A stretch of DNA of 64,000 nt from Ovis canadensis (GCF_042477335.2 NC_091263.1:67450501-67514500); one strand, 5' to 3'; shown: positions 1 to 12,889, counted from the stretch's first letter. Translations and numbers: made by a program. The notes: generated from the letters alone by a model not told the origin.

Positions 1-650
1 CCATCACTTCATGGGAGATAGATGGGGAAACAGTGGAAACAGTGTCTGACTTTATTTTTCTGAACTCCAAAATCACTGCAGATGGTGACTGCAGCCATGA
101 AGTTAAAAGACGCTTACTCCTTGGAAGAAAAGTTATGACCAACCTAGACACCATATTAAAAAGCAGAGACATTACTTTGCCAACAAAGGTCTATCTAGTC
201 AAGGCTATGGTTTTTCCAGTAGTCATGAATGGATGTGAGAGTTGGACTATAAAGAAAGCTGAGTGCCAAAGAATTGATGCTTTTCAACTGTGGTGTTGGA
301 GAAGACTCTAGAAAGTTACTTGGATTGCGATGAGATCCAACCAGTCCATTCTAAAGGAGATCAGTCCTGGGTGTTCATTGGAAGGACTGATGTTGAAGCT
401 GAAACTCCCATACTTTGGCCACCTGATGCGAAGAGCTGACTGATTGGAAAAGACCCGCATGCTGGGCAAGATTGAGGGCAGGAGGAAAAGGGGATGACAG
501 AGGATGAGATGGTTGGATAGCATCTCCGACTCAATGCACATGGGTTTGGGTGGACTCCAGGAGTTGGTGATGGACAGGGAGGCCTGGCATGCTGCAGTTC
601 ATGAGGTTGCAAAGAGTTGGACACGACTGAGCAAATGAACTGATACGACA
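1..650 (+). mobile_element. BovB (RTE) LINE, 3' part, cut by the window edge
   Basis: Translation gives the C-terminal part of the BovB reverse transcriptase polyprotein (for example [16 protein letters not shown]), then the conserved tail region ending with the GGACACGACTGAGCAA-type 3' end near 640. Stops break the frame after about 311. The 5' side continues left of the window. Confidence 0.9.
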
Positions 651-3304
651 TTCTCGAAAAAACAAGCCTATAATAATTGCTTGGAGTTAGCGATAAGGGG
701 AGAGCATAACTTCAAAGCCAGAGCATGAAGAAATTAGGGGTGGGGGTGATGGAACTGTTCTGTATCCCAACTGTGGTGGTAGTTCCACAAGCTGAATATG
801 TGATAAATTCTTAGAACTGAGCACACACAGAAGAGTCATTTTGCTTTATGTTAAGATACAAATCAAAATTTAAAAATAGAACAGAACTGTTTTTGATTTT
901 TCACTGATTTGATTCAGTCATTGAAAAGTCTAAAGATTATTTTTCGATCCCTGAAATACCATAGAACCTTCTCAGTTGCTGCGTGGACCAGCTGCACTGG
1001 TATCACCTAGTAGTTGTTATGAAGGCAGAGTTTATCAAGACCAAAATCTGAATCAAAATCTGCATTTTAAACTGATCCCTAGATGATTCACACACATAGG
1101 AAAGTTTAAGAAGCTCAGCTTCAGAATTACAAAGACCAGAATTTAGTACATCTTCTTAAGCATCAGTCTTCTGAGGAGCCCGCTGTAGCTGAGCATCTCT
1201 ATTTGAAAGGATGTTGATTCCTCAGAGGTTTAGCATCTCCCCCTCTATATGCACTGTTTTTTGTTTTTTGTTTTTGTTTTTTTTTTTTTTACAGGCAATC
1301 ATCTTATCAGAGCCTTGTTAAATGAACACTGTAATGGATTTCTGGTTCTCTCACAGAGCTGTTTTGAATGCATTACTTAAATATATAAACTAGATACGGA
1401 AAAGTCCTGTTGAGATTTCTAAGCAGTGGAATTCCACCATTCCCAAACAGGTGTAAGGTGAGAATTCAGAGGGAAAGATGAACCCCAGTGGCTGAAAAAG
1501 ACAGGGTTACAAGAACGCTCTCCATTCACTCCCCCCTGAGAAGGATAAGATGAACTTCCATCCCATGTACATTCAAGTTCAACATCCTTTACCTTTGTGA
1601 TGAATCTGCTGCTGTCTTGATACGGTGTCAAGGAGAGTGAGTATTGCAGCTAGGGTTTGCAACAGCCCCGGTCTGGTCCTGAAACCCTAGGGCATCAACC
1701 CTTTATATGTGGAGGGGAGGTGTTTCAGAAACGACTCAGCCTTTCAAGGTTACAGGCACCAAATTAGTAGCAGAATCACAGAGATATCATTCCAGGCACA
1801 CAATGACCTCCTTCCTGGTGAAAAATAGCCCCTATCGCCTGTTCCCCCTACCCACCCCAGGGCAGGTAAGCTTCTGCTCTGGCAGGCCCTGCAGGGACCA
1901 TGACTTGGCTAGAACCAGAGTTATTGTGCAAAATATGCTCTGGATTACCCATGAGCTTGAACCTGCTGTGCATCAGGCCGCCCTCTGCCCTTCAGAGAGT
2001 AAACGAGCCCAGGATGGTGTGACAAGCCACGCTTTGGGGTCACTTTACAGGATGACTTAGAGTTGTGTGTTTTCCTTTGGAGCCGCTAATCCACTCAGGG
2101 AGCTTGGTGATGACATTTCACAGTTTGCTTAGTTCTCCCCCAGCAGGAGCAGGAACTGGACACCAATGACCATCTTCCAGCAAAGGCATTAAACTGAGAA
2201 GGGCTTCTCAGTTGAAAGGGGCCTTCAAGCAATTTCAAGGAGCTTGTTGTGTTCTTGGGTTAAACATCTGAAATGGTCCCTATCTGAGAACAGTCAGGTC
2301 ACCATCAGACCCTGCTGGGCTACTAGTAAGCGTGCTTATAACTTAGTTATAAGAGTGTCAGTGTCAAAGCTCAAGATAAAATCCGAGGGCAGTGAAGCAA
2401 GTAGAATTGCTGATGTTCAATCTGTAGAGGTATTTTAATAAATCTTTTCTCTCCTATTGTGAATGCCTGTTGGAATAGCAGAACCAGATCATGCAGTGGA
2501 GGTTTTCTCATCAGGGAAAGAAGGAGCTAAGCATCACCTATTCAAAATGATAGCAACAGCCATGCTGGTATCGCTGGACTGTATGTAAAGGTAAAGATAC
2601 CCATTTTGCTTTTACTGTTTTTCTGCTGATACATGTTATATGCAAATAGAGAGGACAGGATAAAAAAGCTATTAAAATATTTATTCTGTAAGTTTTTAAC
2701 TCCGTTTTCCTCTTTAAAAGAAATCCACGACAAAATGATATTTAATAGGTGAAAGATTATCTTGAAAGTTTTTTTTTTAACTGACATGCTATATACATAT
2801 ATTCCTCAGACCTTAGACAAATCATTAGCAAGCCCTTTAAGAAAAAAAAAATGTATCAAGCTGAGCTTCTGAAGAGTTGCTGCTCCTTTGGTGTTCACAA
2901 GTGATCTGAAAACCTACTTAAGGCCCTAGCATGGAATTTCACAGTCTCCATAATTCATTTACTGCAAAGGACAAGCATTTCTGATTTTTGTAGTTTGACT
3001 GAATTTTGAATTGACAACACAGAGTCAAAAGATTGACACTCATGTGACCCATGACATTGCTGAACCACTGAATTCACCAACCCGAGAGGCTTCCAACTTA
3101 GGAAACCATAATAAGTGAGAACATGAATTTCCTTCATAGTCCTAAGTCAGTTGAGATGTTCTTTCATCTTTCTCTCTAGAATGTAATCTATTCTTTCTCC
3201 TTTCCTGTTCTTTCTGAATTTTCCCTCTCCTCATCTTTCTGGTAAGGTTTCCATACACACTGGCTCAGACATGCACATGGGAAAAGGCATACATTTGGAG
3301 GCTC
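651..3304. other. Intergenic DNA without a recognised gene
   Basis: I see no coding exon or young repeat here. A T-rich microsatellite (about 1257-1291) and AT-rich stretches are present. Open frames are short and show no family signature. Confidence 0.5.
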
Positions 3305-3305
3305 T

Positions 3306-3502
3306 GGGCTTCCCTGGTGGCTCAGCTGGTAAAGAATCGACCTGCAATGTGGGAGACCTGGGTTTGATTCCTGGGTTAGGAAGATCCCCTGGAGAAAGGA
3401 ATGGCCATCCACTCCAGTATTCTGGCCTGGAGAATTCCATGGACTATGTAGTCCATGGGGTCACCAAGAGAAAGACATGATTGAGTGAGTTTCACTTTCT
3501 TT
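3306..3502 (+). mobile_element. Bov-tA SINE
   Basis: Starts with GGGCTTCCCTGGTGGCTCAG (tRNA-Glu-derived head) and ends in the BovB-derived tail near TTTCACTTTC. Confidence 0.9.
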
Positions 3503-3504
3503 TG

Positions 3505-3763
3505 GAGGCTCTGGATTTGGATCTCAGCTCTGTCACTAGTTGATCCACACTAGTTAAGTAGTTTTGTTAAGTCTCAGCTTCTTCATCGTAAAAGAGGAAT
3601 GATAAAACCTATAGAGAGGGACTTCCTTGGTGGTCCAATGGCTAAGACTCTGAGCTCCTAATGCAGGGCGCCTGGGTTTGATCCCTGGTCAGTGAACTAG
3701 ATCCTACATGCCGTGACTAAAGATCCCACATTCCACAATTGAGACCTGGCACAGCCAAAAAAA

Positions 3764-3804
<41 letters not shown>

Positions 3805-3860
3805 AACCTATAGAGAGATATAATAACAGTAAACAATTGTTTTATTAGTATTATAAATAA
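3505..3860 (+). repeat. MIR SINE, split by a CHR-type SINE
   Basis: The left part reads as a MIR core (GATCTCAGCTCTGTCACTAG, then loss of the CTTCATC segment and AATGATAA). The right part resumes after 3817. The interruption is the element at 3619-3800. Confidence 0.5.
3619..3800 (+). mobile_element. CHR-type tRNA-Glu SINE with poly-A/(AT)n tail
   Basis: Begins GGACTTCCTTGGTGGTCCAA, holds the TTTGATCCCTGG B-box, and ends in a long A run (3757-3780) followed by (AT)n. It is flanked by 17-bp direct repeats at 3602-3618 and 3801-3817, taken as target-site duplications. Confidence 0.85.
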
Positions 3861-3861
3861 A

Positions 3862-4095
3862 AACCAACATTTATTAACTCTTTTTAGATGTCTGGTACTG
3901 TTCTAAGCTTTATAGGTACAAACACAGTATGCTATACATTGTACACCTAAGACTGGGGACTATCGTCACTCCCACTTCATAGATAAAAAGACAGAGGCAC
4001 AAAAGGGTAAGCATCTTATCTGAGGTCATATCGACAGTAAGTGACAGATTGGGGTTTGAACCCAAGCAGCGTGACTTCAAAGCCCTTAATCCATC
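3862..4095 (-). repeat. MIR SINE, antisense
   Basis: Antisense MIR features in order: TTATTAACT, GTACTGTTCTAAGC, the CACTTCATAGATAAAAAGACAGAGGC block and GGGGTTTGAACCCAAG. Diverged. Confidence 0.6.
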
Positions 4096-5074
4096 GTGAG
4101 CTCCAGCATTGTTAAAGGTCACACCCAGATTTCTCTGGGTCTCTGCCCTGTGCTTCCATCATCTGTTCCCCAGTGATAAGTTACATGGGGAGGGGGGTTG
4201 AAACTTCATGCAAAGCTGTGGGGCTGCCAGATAAAGTGAGAAGAGAGGACAGCACCCAGGCCAGACCTCCCTCCCTCAGGGGACATCTCTTGGGCACCAA
4301 GGTCATGTCAGTACCAGCAGGGAAGCCCATACAGGCTCTGTCAGGGGCTTGCTGTCTTCTTTGTTTGAACTGTTTATTTTAAAATAATTATAGACTCACA
4401 GGGAATTACAAAGAGGTGGACTGCACACCTTCCACCCAGTTTCCTCCAGAGGTAACACCTTGTTTAACCACAGTGCAAGAGCAAAACCAGGAAATACCCT
4501 GGTACCACCCACAGAGCTTCTTCAGGTTTCCCTGGTTTCACAAGCACTTGTGTGTGTAGCTCTGTGTAGTTTTATGTGTGCAGATTTGCACGTTCGCCAT
4601 CACAGTCAAGATACAGACTTGTTCCATGGTACGGATCCCCTGTGTCTTCCTTTTATACTCACGGTCACTTCCCTCCTTCCTTTTATCCCAAACCTCTGCC
4701 AACTACTAATTTTTCCTTCATCTCTGCAATTTTGTCATTTCAGTAGTGCTATATACTGCAGAAACCACGCAGTGTGAACTTTTGAGGTTGACTTTTTGCA
4801 TTCAGCCAGATTTCCTTGAGATCCATTCAAACTGTTGTGTGTATCAACAGTTTGTTCCTCTGCATTGCTCAGTTGTAGCCCATGATGTAAATGTATCAGC
4901 TTCTTTCATTATTTACCTATTGAAGGATGTTTTGATTGTTTCCGGTTTTTTTGATATTATACGCAAAGCTTCTGTGAACATCCGTGTACAGGCCTTTTGA
5001 GAACAGACAAAAATCCTTCTCTGGAATAAATACCCGAGAGTTCAATTGCTGGGTCACGTGGTAAGCATTTGGCA

Positions 5075-5395
5075 AGGCTTCCCTGGTAGGTCACCTGGTA
5101 AGGAATCTGCCTGCATGCAGGAGACCCTGGTTCAATTCTTGGGTTGGGAAGACTCCCTGGAGAAAGAATATGCTGCCGTATCCTTGGGCTTCCCTGGTGG
5201 CTCATATGATAAAGAATCCACCTGAAATGCAGGAGACCTAGGTTTGATCCCTAGGTTAGGAAGGTCCGCTGGAGGAGGGCATGGCAACCTGTTCCAGTAT
5301 TCTTGCCTGGAGAATCCCCATGGACAGAGGAGCCTGGTGGGCTACAGTCTATGGTATTGCACAAAGTCAGACATGACTAAGTGACTAAGCACAGG
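5075..5395 (+). mobile_element. Bov-tA SINE pair (partial plus full unit)
   Basis: Two tRNA-derived heads (GGCTTCCCTGGTAGG at about 5078 and GGGCTTCCCTGGTGG at about 5186). The second runs through to the ACATGACTAAGTGACTAAGC tail. Confidence 0.85.
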
Positions 5396-5593
5396 GCAGT
5401 CGATGGTAAGTATTAATACATGTTTAGGTTTTTAGGAAACTGCGAAACTGCTTTGTTTTTTTCTAAAACTATTCTTTTAAAAATAATTTCACACAACAGA
5501 AATTTTGTTAAGAAAGAATAGTACAAAGAGTTTCATACCATCACCAAGATTAACCAAATGTTAATTTTGCGACATTTGCTATAGCATTTCCTA

Positions 5594-5619
5594 CATCTCT
5601 CTCTCTCTCTTTCTCTCTA
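5594..5619. repeat. (CT)n simple repeat
   Basis: Interrupted CT/TCTC run followed by ATCT/CATC-type repeats to about 5665. Confidence 0.8.
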
Positions 5620-5720
5620 CCTATCTATCATCTTTCTGTCTCTACCCATCCATCCATCCATCATCTCATTTCTGAACTGGTTTAAAGTAAGCTGCATACA
5701 TCATGTCATTTTTCTCTTTG

Positions 5721-6060
5721 TTGTTGTTGAGTCACTAAGTCATGTCTAACTCTTTGTGGCCCCATGGACTGCACCACACCAGGCTTTCCTGTCTTTCACT
5801 GTCTCCTAGAGTTTGCTCAAACTCATGTCCATTGAGTTGGTGATGCCATCCATCCATCTCATCCTCTGTTGCCCCCTTCTCTTCTTGCCCTCAATCTTTC
5901 CCAGCATCAGGTTCTTTTCCAATGAGTAGGTTCTTCGAATCAGATGGCCAGAGTACTCGAGCTTCAGCTTCAGCATCAGTTCTTCCAATGACTATTCAGA
6001 GTTGATTTCCTTTAGGACTGATTGGTTTGATCAGGAATAGTCCAAGGCACTCTCAAGAGT
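5721..6060 (-). mobile_element. BovB LINE 3' fragment, antisense
   Basis: Starts at the BovB 3' end (GTTGTTGTTGAGTCACTAAG). The minus strand encodes MLKLKLEYSGHL-type BovB C-terminal sequence. Confidence 0.85.
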
Positions 6061-6985
6061 CATTTTCCTCCTAAATACTTCACATTTCAGTGTGTATTTC
6101 CTAAATACAAGGACATTCACTTACATAACCACCATATAGTGGTCAAAATCAGGACGTTTAACAATTATTATCTCAAACACACGTTTTTCAGATTTTTCTC
6201 AATGAAACTGATAGCAGTTCTCCCCCCTGAAATCCAATCCAAGATCATACAGACATTGCATTCACTTGTCATGTCTCCTTGATCTCCATTAATCTGGAAA
6301 AACTGCTCATCCTTTTAGTTTAATTAACTAATTAATTTAGGTCTTTTGTAACAGTGACAGTTTTTAATACCATAGGTTAGTATTTTATAGAATACCCTTC
6401 AGCTTGACTTTGTGTGATATCTTGTCATCGTTAGAATCAGATTATGGATTTTTGGCATAAGTGCCACTGAAGTGATGTTTCCTACTCAGGGCACCCCAGC
6501 AGGAGGCACAGATAGCCATTTGTTCCGGTGTTGGTGGTGTCAGTGTTGACCATTGATTAACGTAGTATCTGCCAGTTTTATCCACTGTAAAGCTATTATT
6601 TCTCCCTTTATAGTAAGCATTTTGTGGGGGACTAATATGAGACTGTACATATCTTGGTGCTCATCAAACTTTCAGCCTCTAGGTTTAACATTCACTGATG
6701 ACTCCTGCCTGCAACTTTTTTTTATAATAATAAACATTTTTATAAATCTAATTCGATCTTTCCTTCTACATGTATTAGCCGGCATTCTACAGTAGTGTTT
6801 GCTCTTCTCAACTCTCTGTCTGTCTATTGGTCAGTCTAGATATTGTCAGTATGGACTCATGGATTATTATTTTATTCAGTGGATTATAATCTGTTATTAC
6901 CATTTTTTATTTCAATGTGAGACTACTGCAGATTTGCGAGGGGTAGCCTCTTCAAGCCAGTGTCTATGTTTTTTGACACATCCCT

Positions 6986-7190
6986 GTCCTTCCCTGGTGG
7001 CTCAGACAGTGAGAATCTGCCTGTGATGCAGGAGACCTGTGTTCGATCCCTGGGTTGGGATCTCCCCCAGAGAAGGGAATGGCTACCCACTCTGGTATTC
7101 TTGCCTGGAAAATCCCATGGACGGAGGAGCCTGGCGGGCTACAGTCCATGGAACTGCAGAGTCTGACATGACTGAGTGACTAACAACAAA
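6986..7190 (+). mobile_element. Bov-tA SINE
   Basis: CTTCCCTGGTGGCTCAGACA head, TTCGATCCCTGGG box, and GACATGACTGAGTGACTAAC tail. Confidence 0.9.
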
Positions 7191-7440
7191 AATGTGTCCT
7201 TCCTGAGGCCTTCCTTGCTTTTTGGCACAAGATGTTCCAGGCTTCTCTTGTGCCTTTCCTGCCCCAGCCCTGGTATCAGCCACTTCTCTTTGAAGCCCTG
7301 GCTCCTTTTACTGAGAAAGGTGTTGATGCAGCAAGACCAGGGTGCTGGGTGTGCCTATTGCATTGGAGAGGTCACAGCTTCCAAACCCTCTCAGCATCTG
7401 GGTTTCAAGCTTTCTGAAGTTGAATTAGGGGGACGCTGCA

Positions 7441-8756
7441 TAACCTAATGCTGCTTGATTGGTTTCTAGTTGCATTCATTCCTAAGACAGCCCCATACAC
7501 TGGAAATGGGATGTTTTCTGAGTTGAGGGTTGGAACAACGCCCTCAGTGAACTTGGCTTGGCCTAGCAGGGCAGCTGCGAGAGCTATACAGCTGAAGCAG
7601 TCCTTGGAGGACAGGAGAGAAGACGAGACCACAGCTGGAGGAGAAGACTCCTGAAACAGCCACCAGACAGAGCATTTGGAAAATGCAGCTGCTTTGCTCC
7701 TCACGTAGCTCCTGTCCCAGAGGAGACCCTGCTAGATGGAGATGTTGTTGCCTCTGCTGTTGATTTTGTGGTCATTGTACACAGCCTTTCTCCTTTCTCA
7801 AAAACAAGGGATTTGTGCTGATTCAATTTTTGTCTCAAAATGGTGAAGGAGAATTCCAGGGGTTGCCAGAGCCCAGCTGGATGTTGTGATGTTGTGCTCA
7901 ACATGGCATATACTCTTAGCTCTGAGAGCTGAGTTATCAGATATGGTGGTGGGAATGGGCAGAGAGAGAGCAAAATAAATAGCATGAAAATAGGACTCTC
8001 CGACAGAAGATAACTACCCGGGTTTAAAAACCCTCCTCCAAATGGGCCAAGGGAAACCCAGTTAGTAAGACCAGCCTGCATACCAGGTATCCTAATCATC
8101 AAGAGGCCAGTGGGGACCTGGCCTAGCCAGCAGGCTCACAAATGGGACTTTGTGAGATTCTATTTATAAGGAACAGAGCTGCTTTACTAAGCCTGGGGGC
8201 TTCATGGAAGCAAAAAAGTTATGAATCATTGGTTAGAAGAGGGCTGGCAGGAAATATACTTGCAGCCCAGACCAAGAAAGTGGAAGAGTCCCCAGGAAGG
8301 GCCATCCCCGACCTTTGCAATAGGGCTCTGAGAAGCCCCTCGTTAGAAGAAAGTACTTTTATTCAGCGCCAAGATGCAAATACTTCCCCTCAACAACGTT
8401 AGGCCTTTTATAGGCAAGTTCAAGGTCAGTAAGGCAGAAATTGGGGGAGGCCAACACAGCCTCTTACTAACCTGGGTTTTGCAACACTGCAAGTATTTAT
8501 ATAGGTTGCATATTTCTGGCCCTTAATTCAGCTGCTTTTCTGGGATAAGCTCACTGAAGCAGGAAAGGCCTTCCTAGGGCTGGTAGCACCGAACTTTCCT
8601 GTTAAGAAAATGGTTGTCCCTCTTTGTAATACTCCATGGAGTGAGTTTCATTCCCTAAAAAACTCACACTGCTTTACACATAACATATAAGTTATCCCAT
8701 TGTTTCATACTTGCAAAGAATGTAAAATTAGTAAGATGATAAAATATTTAAATTTA
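7441..8756. other. Intergenic DNA, no gene seen
   Basis: No exon, young SINE or LINE recognised. Open frames up to about 130 codons are on the minus strand and lack any recognisable domain. Confidence 0.45.
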
Positions 8757-9010
8757 AGCCTGGAAAATCCCATGGATGGAGGAGCCTGGAAGGCTGCAGT
8801 CCATGGGATCGCTGAGGGTCGGACACGACTGAGCGACTTCACTTTCACTTTTCACTTTCACGCATTGGAGAAGGAAATGGCAACCCACTCCAGTGTTCTT
8901 GTCTGGAGAATCCCAGGGACGGCGGAGCCTGGTGGGCTGTCATCTATGGGGTCGCACAGAGTCGGACACAACTGAAGCGACTTAGAAGCAGCAGCAGCAG
9001 CAGCAGCGGA
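8757..9010 (+). mobile_element. BOV-A2 (dimeric) SINE with (AGC)n tail
   Basis: Two Bov-A units (GCCTGGAAAATCCCATGGA and GAAGGAAATGGCAACCCACT starts) joined by a TTCACTTTCAC linker, ending in an AGC-repeat at 8990-9007. Confidence 0.9.
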
Positions 9011-9011
9011 G

Positions 9012-9518
9012 GAGACTTTACTTTGCCGACAAAGACATTACTTTGTTGCAAAGGTCTGTCTAATCAAAGCTATGGTTTTTTCAGTAGTCATGTATGGATG
9101 TGAGAGTTGGACTATAAAGAAAGCTGAGCACCGAAGAATTGATGCTTTTGAACTGTGGTGTTGGAGAAAACTCTTGAGAGTCCCTTGGACTGCAAGGAGA
9201 TCAAGCCAGTCAATCCTAAAGGAAATCAACCCTGAATATTCATTGGAAGGACTGATGCTGAAGCTGAAGCTCCAATACTTTGGCCACCTGATGCAAAGAA
9301 CTGATTCACTGGAAAAGACCCTGATGCTGGGAAAGATTGAAGGCAGGAGGGGAATGGGGTGACAGAGGATGAGATGGTTGGATGGTATCACCGACTCAAT
9401 GGACATGAGTTTGAGTAAGTTCTGGGAGTTGGTGATGGACAGGGAGGCCTGGCGTGCTGCAGTACATGCAGCAAGAGTCGCAAAGAGTTGGATGCGACTG
9501 AGTGACTGAACTGAATTG
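9012..9518 (+). mobile_element. BovB LINE 3' fragment
   Basis: Plus-strand frame 9072-9362 encodes the BovB C-terminal region (SWTIKKAEHRRIDAFELWCW and following). It is 5'-truncated, adjoining the BOV-A2 copy, and ends GACTGAGTGACTGAACTGAA. Confidence 0.92.
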
Positions 9519-9639
9519 AGAGGAGACTAATTTTCCATGAGGGGGGCAGAGAAAGATGAAACTAATATTTACGTATGTTCTATTGTGAAGCATTTGATGT
9601 TGTATTGTAGTTCTTTACTGATTGTCCTCACATGAGGTT

Positions 9640-9770
9640 CTTGTCCCTATTTTATAGACATGAAAACTGAGTCTGGGAAAGAATGAACAACAAGCCTATG
9701 ATCTCACAGCTGGAAATGGCAGAGCTGAGGCTCAAACCTGTGTCAGTCTGATCTCAAAGTCTGCAAGTGC
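9640..9770 (-). repeat. MIR SINE, antisense
   Basis: TTTTATAGACATGAAAACTGAG, then ATCTCACAGCTGG and GAGGCTCAAACCTGTGTC, are the antisense MIR core. Confidence 0.6.
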
Positions 9771-9929
9771 TGTTGAAGCTGGTATGTTTGTACCTGGTTG
9801 AAATTGGCCTGTATATTAGGCACATGGGATATAGATAGTAAATATCCATGTAACAACATGATTAACATTGTGTAACCTGATCCACACTTGAGGATGCCTC
9901 TACTTAAAGATTATTATCTGTCTTTTTTC

Positions 9930-10125
9930 TGCGGTGGCTCAGCAGTAACGAACCTGCCAATGCAGGAGATGTAGGTTCAATCCCTGGGTCGGGAAGATCC
10001 TCCTGGGGAAGAAAATGGCAATGCACTCCAGTGTTCTTGCCTGGAAAATTCCATGGACAGAGGAGCCTGGCGGGCTACAGTCCATGGGGTTGCAAAAGAG
10101 TCAGACATGACTTAGAGACTAAACG
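9930..10125 (+). mobile_element. Bov-tA SINE
   Basis: GCGGTGGCTCAGCAGTAACG head, TTCAATCCCTGGGTCGG box and CAGACATGACTTAGAGAC tail. Confidence 0.88.
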
Positions 10126-10129
10126 CACA

Positions 10130-11847
10130 TGAAACGTGAAATATAGTCATCACAAGCAAAGAGGTCTTTGGATGGCTGGGCCAAACCCAAGAGAAGTCTG
10201 GAAGCTGTGTTAGCAGTCCACAGCAGCACTGTGTCCCTGACTTTGTCATCTCTGAATGACTTTAGCCTTAAACCTGTGCTCCTGCACTGGGACCCGTGGG
10301 GTGGTTAAATAGGAAGTAGCTTACCATCTTTCATCTCCCTTCCTCTTGTCTCAGCAATTCCTTTTCCAGGACTAATTCGTTTCCAGGCTCTGCCTGACCT
10401 AATGAAGAGGCTGGGAGCCCTGAGACATGACTGTGATCCTGCACAGCTGAACATTTAATATTGATTTTGTAGGACGTTTTTTAATTTACAAAGTGCTTTC
10501 AATCACATTGTCTAATGAGTTATCAACAAGGGTTAGGAAAAGTGGTAAGAAGTAAGGCGAGATGACAAAAAGCGTTAAGATGAGCCTGGGAATGAGGCTG
10601 GTCCTCTGGAGAGGGGGTGGAGGTTGATGAAGAAAGATTGTGTGGTGAGCCAGCCCCTGAGCACCAGGCAGAGGCAGGACAGGACTTGACAGAATCACTG
10701 ACCCATAGGCCCCATTTCCCAAGACCCTTGCCCGCTGCAGACCCCAGCTGATACAGAGCCAGGAACTGTAATTTCTCCACGAGACAGCTACGGTGAACTC
10801 TGACAGAAGCTTCTCTCTGACGCTTCACATGCCTTCATGTGGTCAGGACCACAGGACCATTTTGTGTTGCATTTATCCATGCCCTGGTGGCTTATCCTTA
10901 AGTACCTCATTTAGAATGGTGCTTTGCCAAAGATAAGAGTTGTGAAGTTGACAGGGCCTGGGACTGTGTCTCTCTTGGCCTGACCTTTTCCACTCCTTTA
11001 TGAGTCTGATCCATATTCCATTACCTTCAGATAAGCTGTGCTTGCTTGGTGGGGAGTGGGTGCCAGTGAGTAAGCTGCCTGGATTCTATCAGCATTTTCA
11101 CAGTCTTCCCTGCCATTCTGTACAGAAAAATGAGAATGGAGGCAGATTTTCCAGCAGTGCTGTGGGGAAAATTATTCTGGGCAAGGACTTTATGAACTCT
11201 TTCCAGCCACCAAAAATGAGGCTGCTGAGTCCAGGCATGTCTGGCCAAGCACGTCCTTACGTTTCAAGGGTACAGCTTGGGAAGGGCGGGGTGCTGCCCA
11301 CACAGCAGCTGCTCTCTGGCCAGCCCTGAGGCTGGCCGCATGGAGGGGGGTCGGGTCGGTGCCCCTGTGATGGAGCTCCTCCTCCACTCCCCGCCCAGGA
11401 TGCAGGTGGGTGAAAACAGGTATGCAGAGGATGGTATGCTGATGCCCTCTGTTAGGAGTGCAGCTGGTGGTCTGTGAGCCAGCACCCAGCCAGGGCCACC
11501 TCTGCACAGCGGCGACACCAGCAGCTGGACCCGAGGGCCTCCCTCCACCCACAGTCAGGACCCTGTGCTCTCCAGGATTTCCTGACGATGGTCTGCTCAC
11601 TGCAGTGACGAGGCATGACTTGCTGCATAGAGTGGGGATCTATTCCCCACAGAGTGATAATACTATTGTTTCAGGTTTGAACGGTGAACCTGAGTATTTC
11701 CATTTGCTCCATATTTAACGCCAGCTGCTCTGTACTTTTCCCCTTTGTGTACTTGTCTCTCTACACCCCAGGCTATGGGCACCATGGTCTGTGGGGGTTA
11801 TGTCCCATGCGTCCTGGTGTGTTTGCCCCAGGCATCTAGGACCATGC
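10130..11847. other. Intergenic DNA, no gene seen
   Basis: Mostly non-repetitive. Several overlapping open frames on both strands near 11,190-11,720 reflect GC-richness, not a recognisable protein. Confidence 0.45.
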
Positions 11848-12790
11848 TTTGTTGCTGTTGTTCAGTTGCTAAGCTGTGTCTGACTCTCTGCAACCCCATG
11901 GAGTGTGGCACATCAGGCTTCCCTGTCCTTCACTATTGCCCAGAGTTTGTTCAAATTCATGTCCATTGCATCAGTGATGCTATCTAACCATCTTATCCTC
12001 TGCTGCCTTCAATCTTTCCCAGCATCACAGTCTTTCTCAAAGAGTTGGCTCTTTATATCGGGGGGCCAAAGCATTGGAGCCTCAGCTTCAGCATCAGTCT
12101 TTCCCAGTGAATACTCAGGACTGATTTCCTTTAGGATTGACTGGCTTGATCTCCTTGCTCTCTAAGGGCCTCCAAGAGTCTTCTTCAGCACCACAGTTTG
12201 AAAGCATCAATTCTTTGTCACTCAGCCTTCTTTTTGGCCCAATGCTCACATCCATACACGACCACTGGAAAAATCATAGCTTTGACTATATGAACCTTTG
12301 TTAACAAAGTAATGTCTCTGCTTTTTAATACACTATCTAGGTTTGTCATAGTTTTCCTTCCAAGGAGCAAGCGTCTTTTAATTTCATGGCTGCAGTCACC
12401 ATCTGCAGTGATTTTGGAGCCCAAGACAATAAAATCTGTCCCTCCTTCCACTTTTCCCCTTCTATTTTGCTGTGAAGTGATGGGACTGGATGCCGTGAAT
12501 CTTCGTTTTTTGAATGTTGAGTTTTGAGCCAGCTCTTTCTCTTTCCTCTTTCACCGTCTTCAAGAGGCTCTTTAGTTCCTCTTTACTTTCTGCCATTAGA
12601 GTAGTATCATCTACATACCTGAGGTTGTTGATATTTCTCCTGGCAGTCTTGTGGGGTTGTGATTCATCCAGCCTGACATTTTGCATGATGTACTCTGCAG
12701 ATAAGTTAAATAAGCAGGGTGACAATATTCAGCCTTGTCATACTCCTTTCACAATTTGCATACAGCAAGCAGTTTTTCCTGTACTAAATG
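11848..12790 (-). mobile_element. BovB LINE, antisense, decayed reverse transcriptase end
   Basis: From the 3' end at about 11,848 the minus strand encodes BovB sequence in two frames (12725-12462, then 12451-12218), so at least one frameshift is present. The polymerase box reads YVDD where the family has YADD. Confidence 0.92.
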
Positions 12791-12889
12791 CTTGTTAGCT
12801 CAAGAAAATCAGTAACAGTAGATTTAATTTGATTCAAACCCATATTTGAGGGATGAGATGAGGCTAGGGATGGAGGATGGGTTTAAGGA

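Larger units (their letters stand above)
4382..7440 (-). mobile_element. Ancient L1 (L1M-like), antisense, interrupted by younger elements
   Basis: Diverged antisense L1 ORF2-end and 3'-UTR sequence at about 4382-5060, 5440-5715, 6060-6985 and 7195-7440. Bov-tA copies (5075-5395, 6986-7190) and a BovB piece (5721-6060) interrupt it. Subfamily not assignable by eye. Confidence 0.6.

Noticed and set aside
8990-9007. AGC/CTG trinucleotide runs (also about 28,427-28,453 and 32,338-32,356) as disease-type repeats
   Set aside because: They are the normal microsatellite end of BOV-A2 SINEs.
11190-11718. Several overlapping open frames on both strands
   Set aside because: Low-complexity residues and no family match; typical chance frames.
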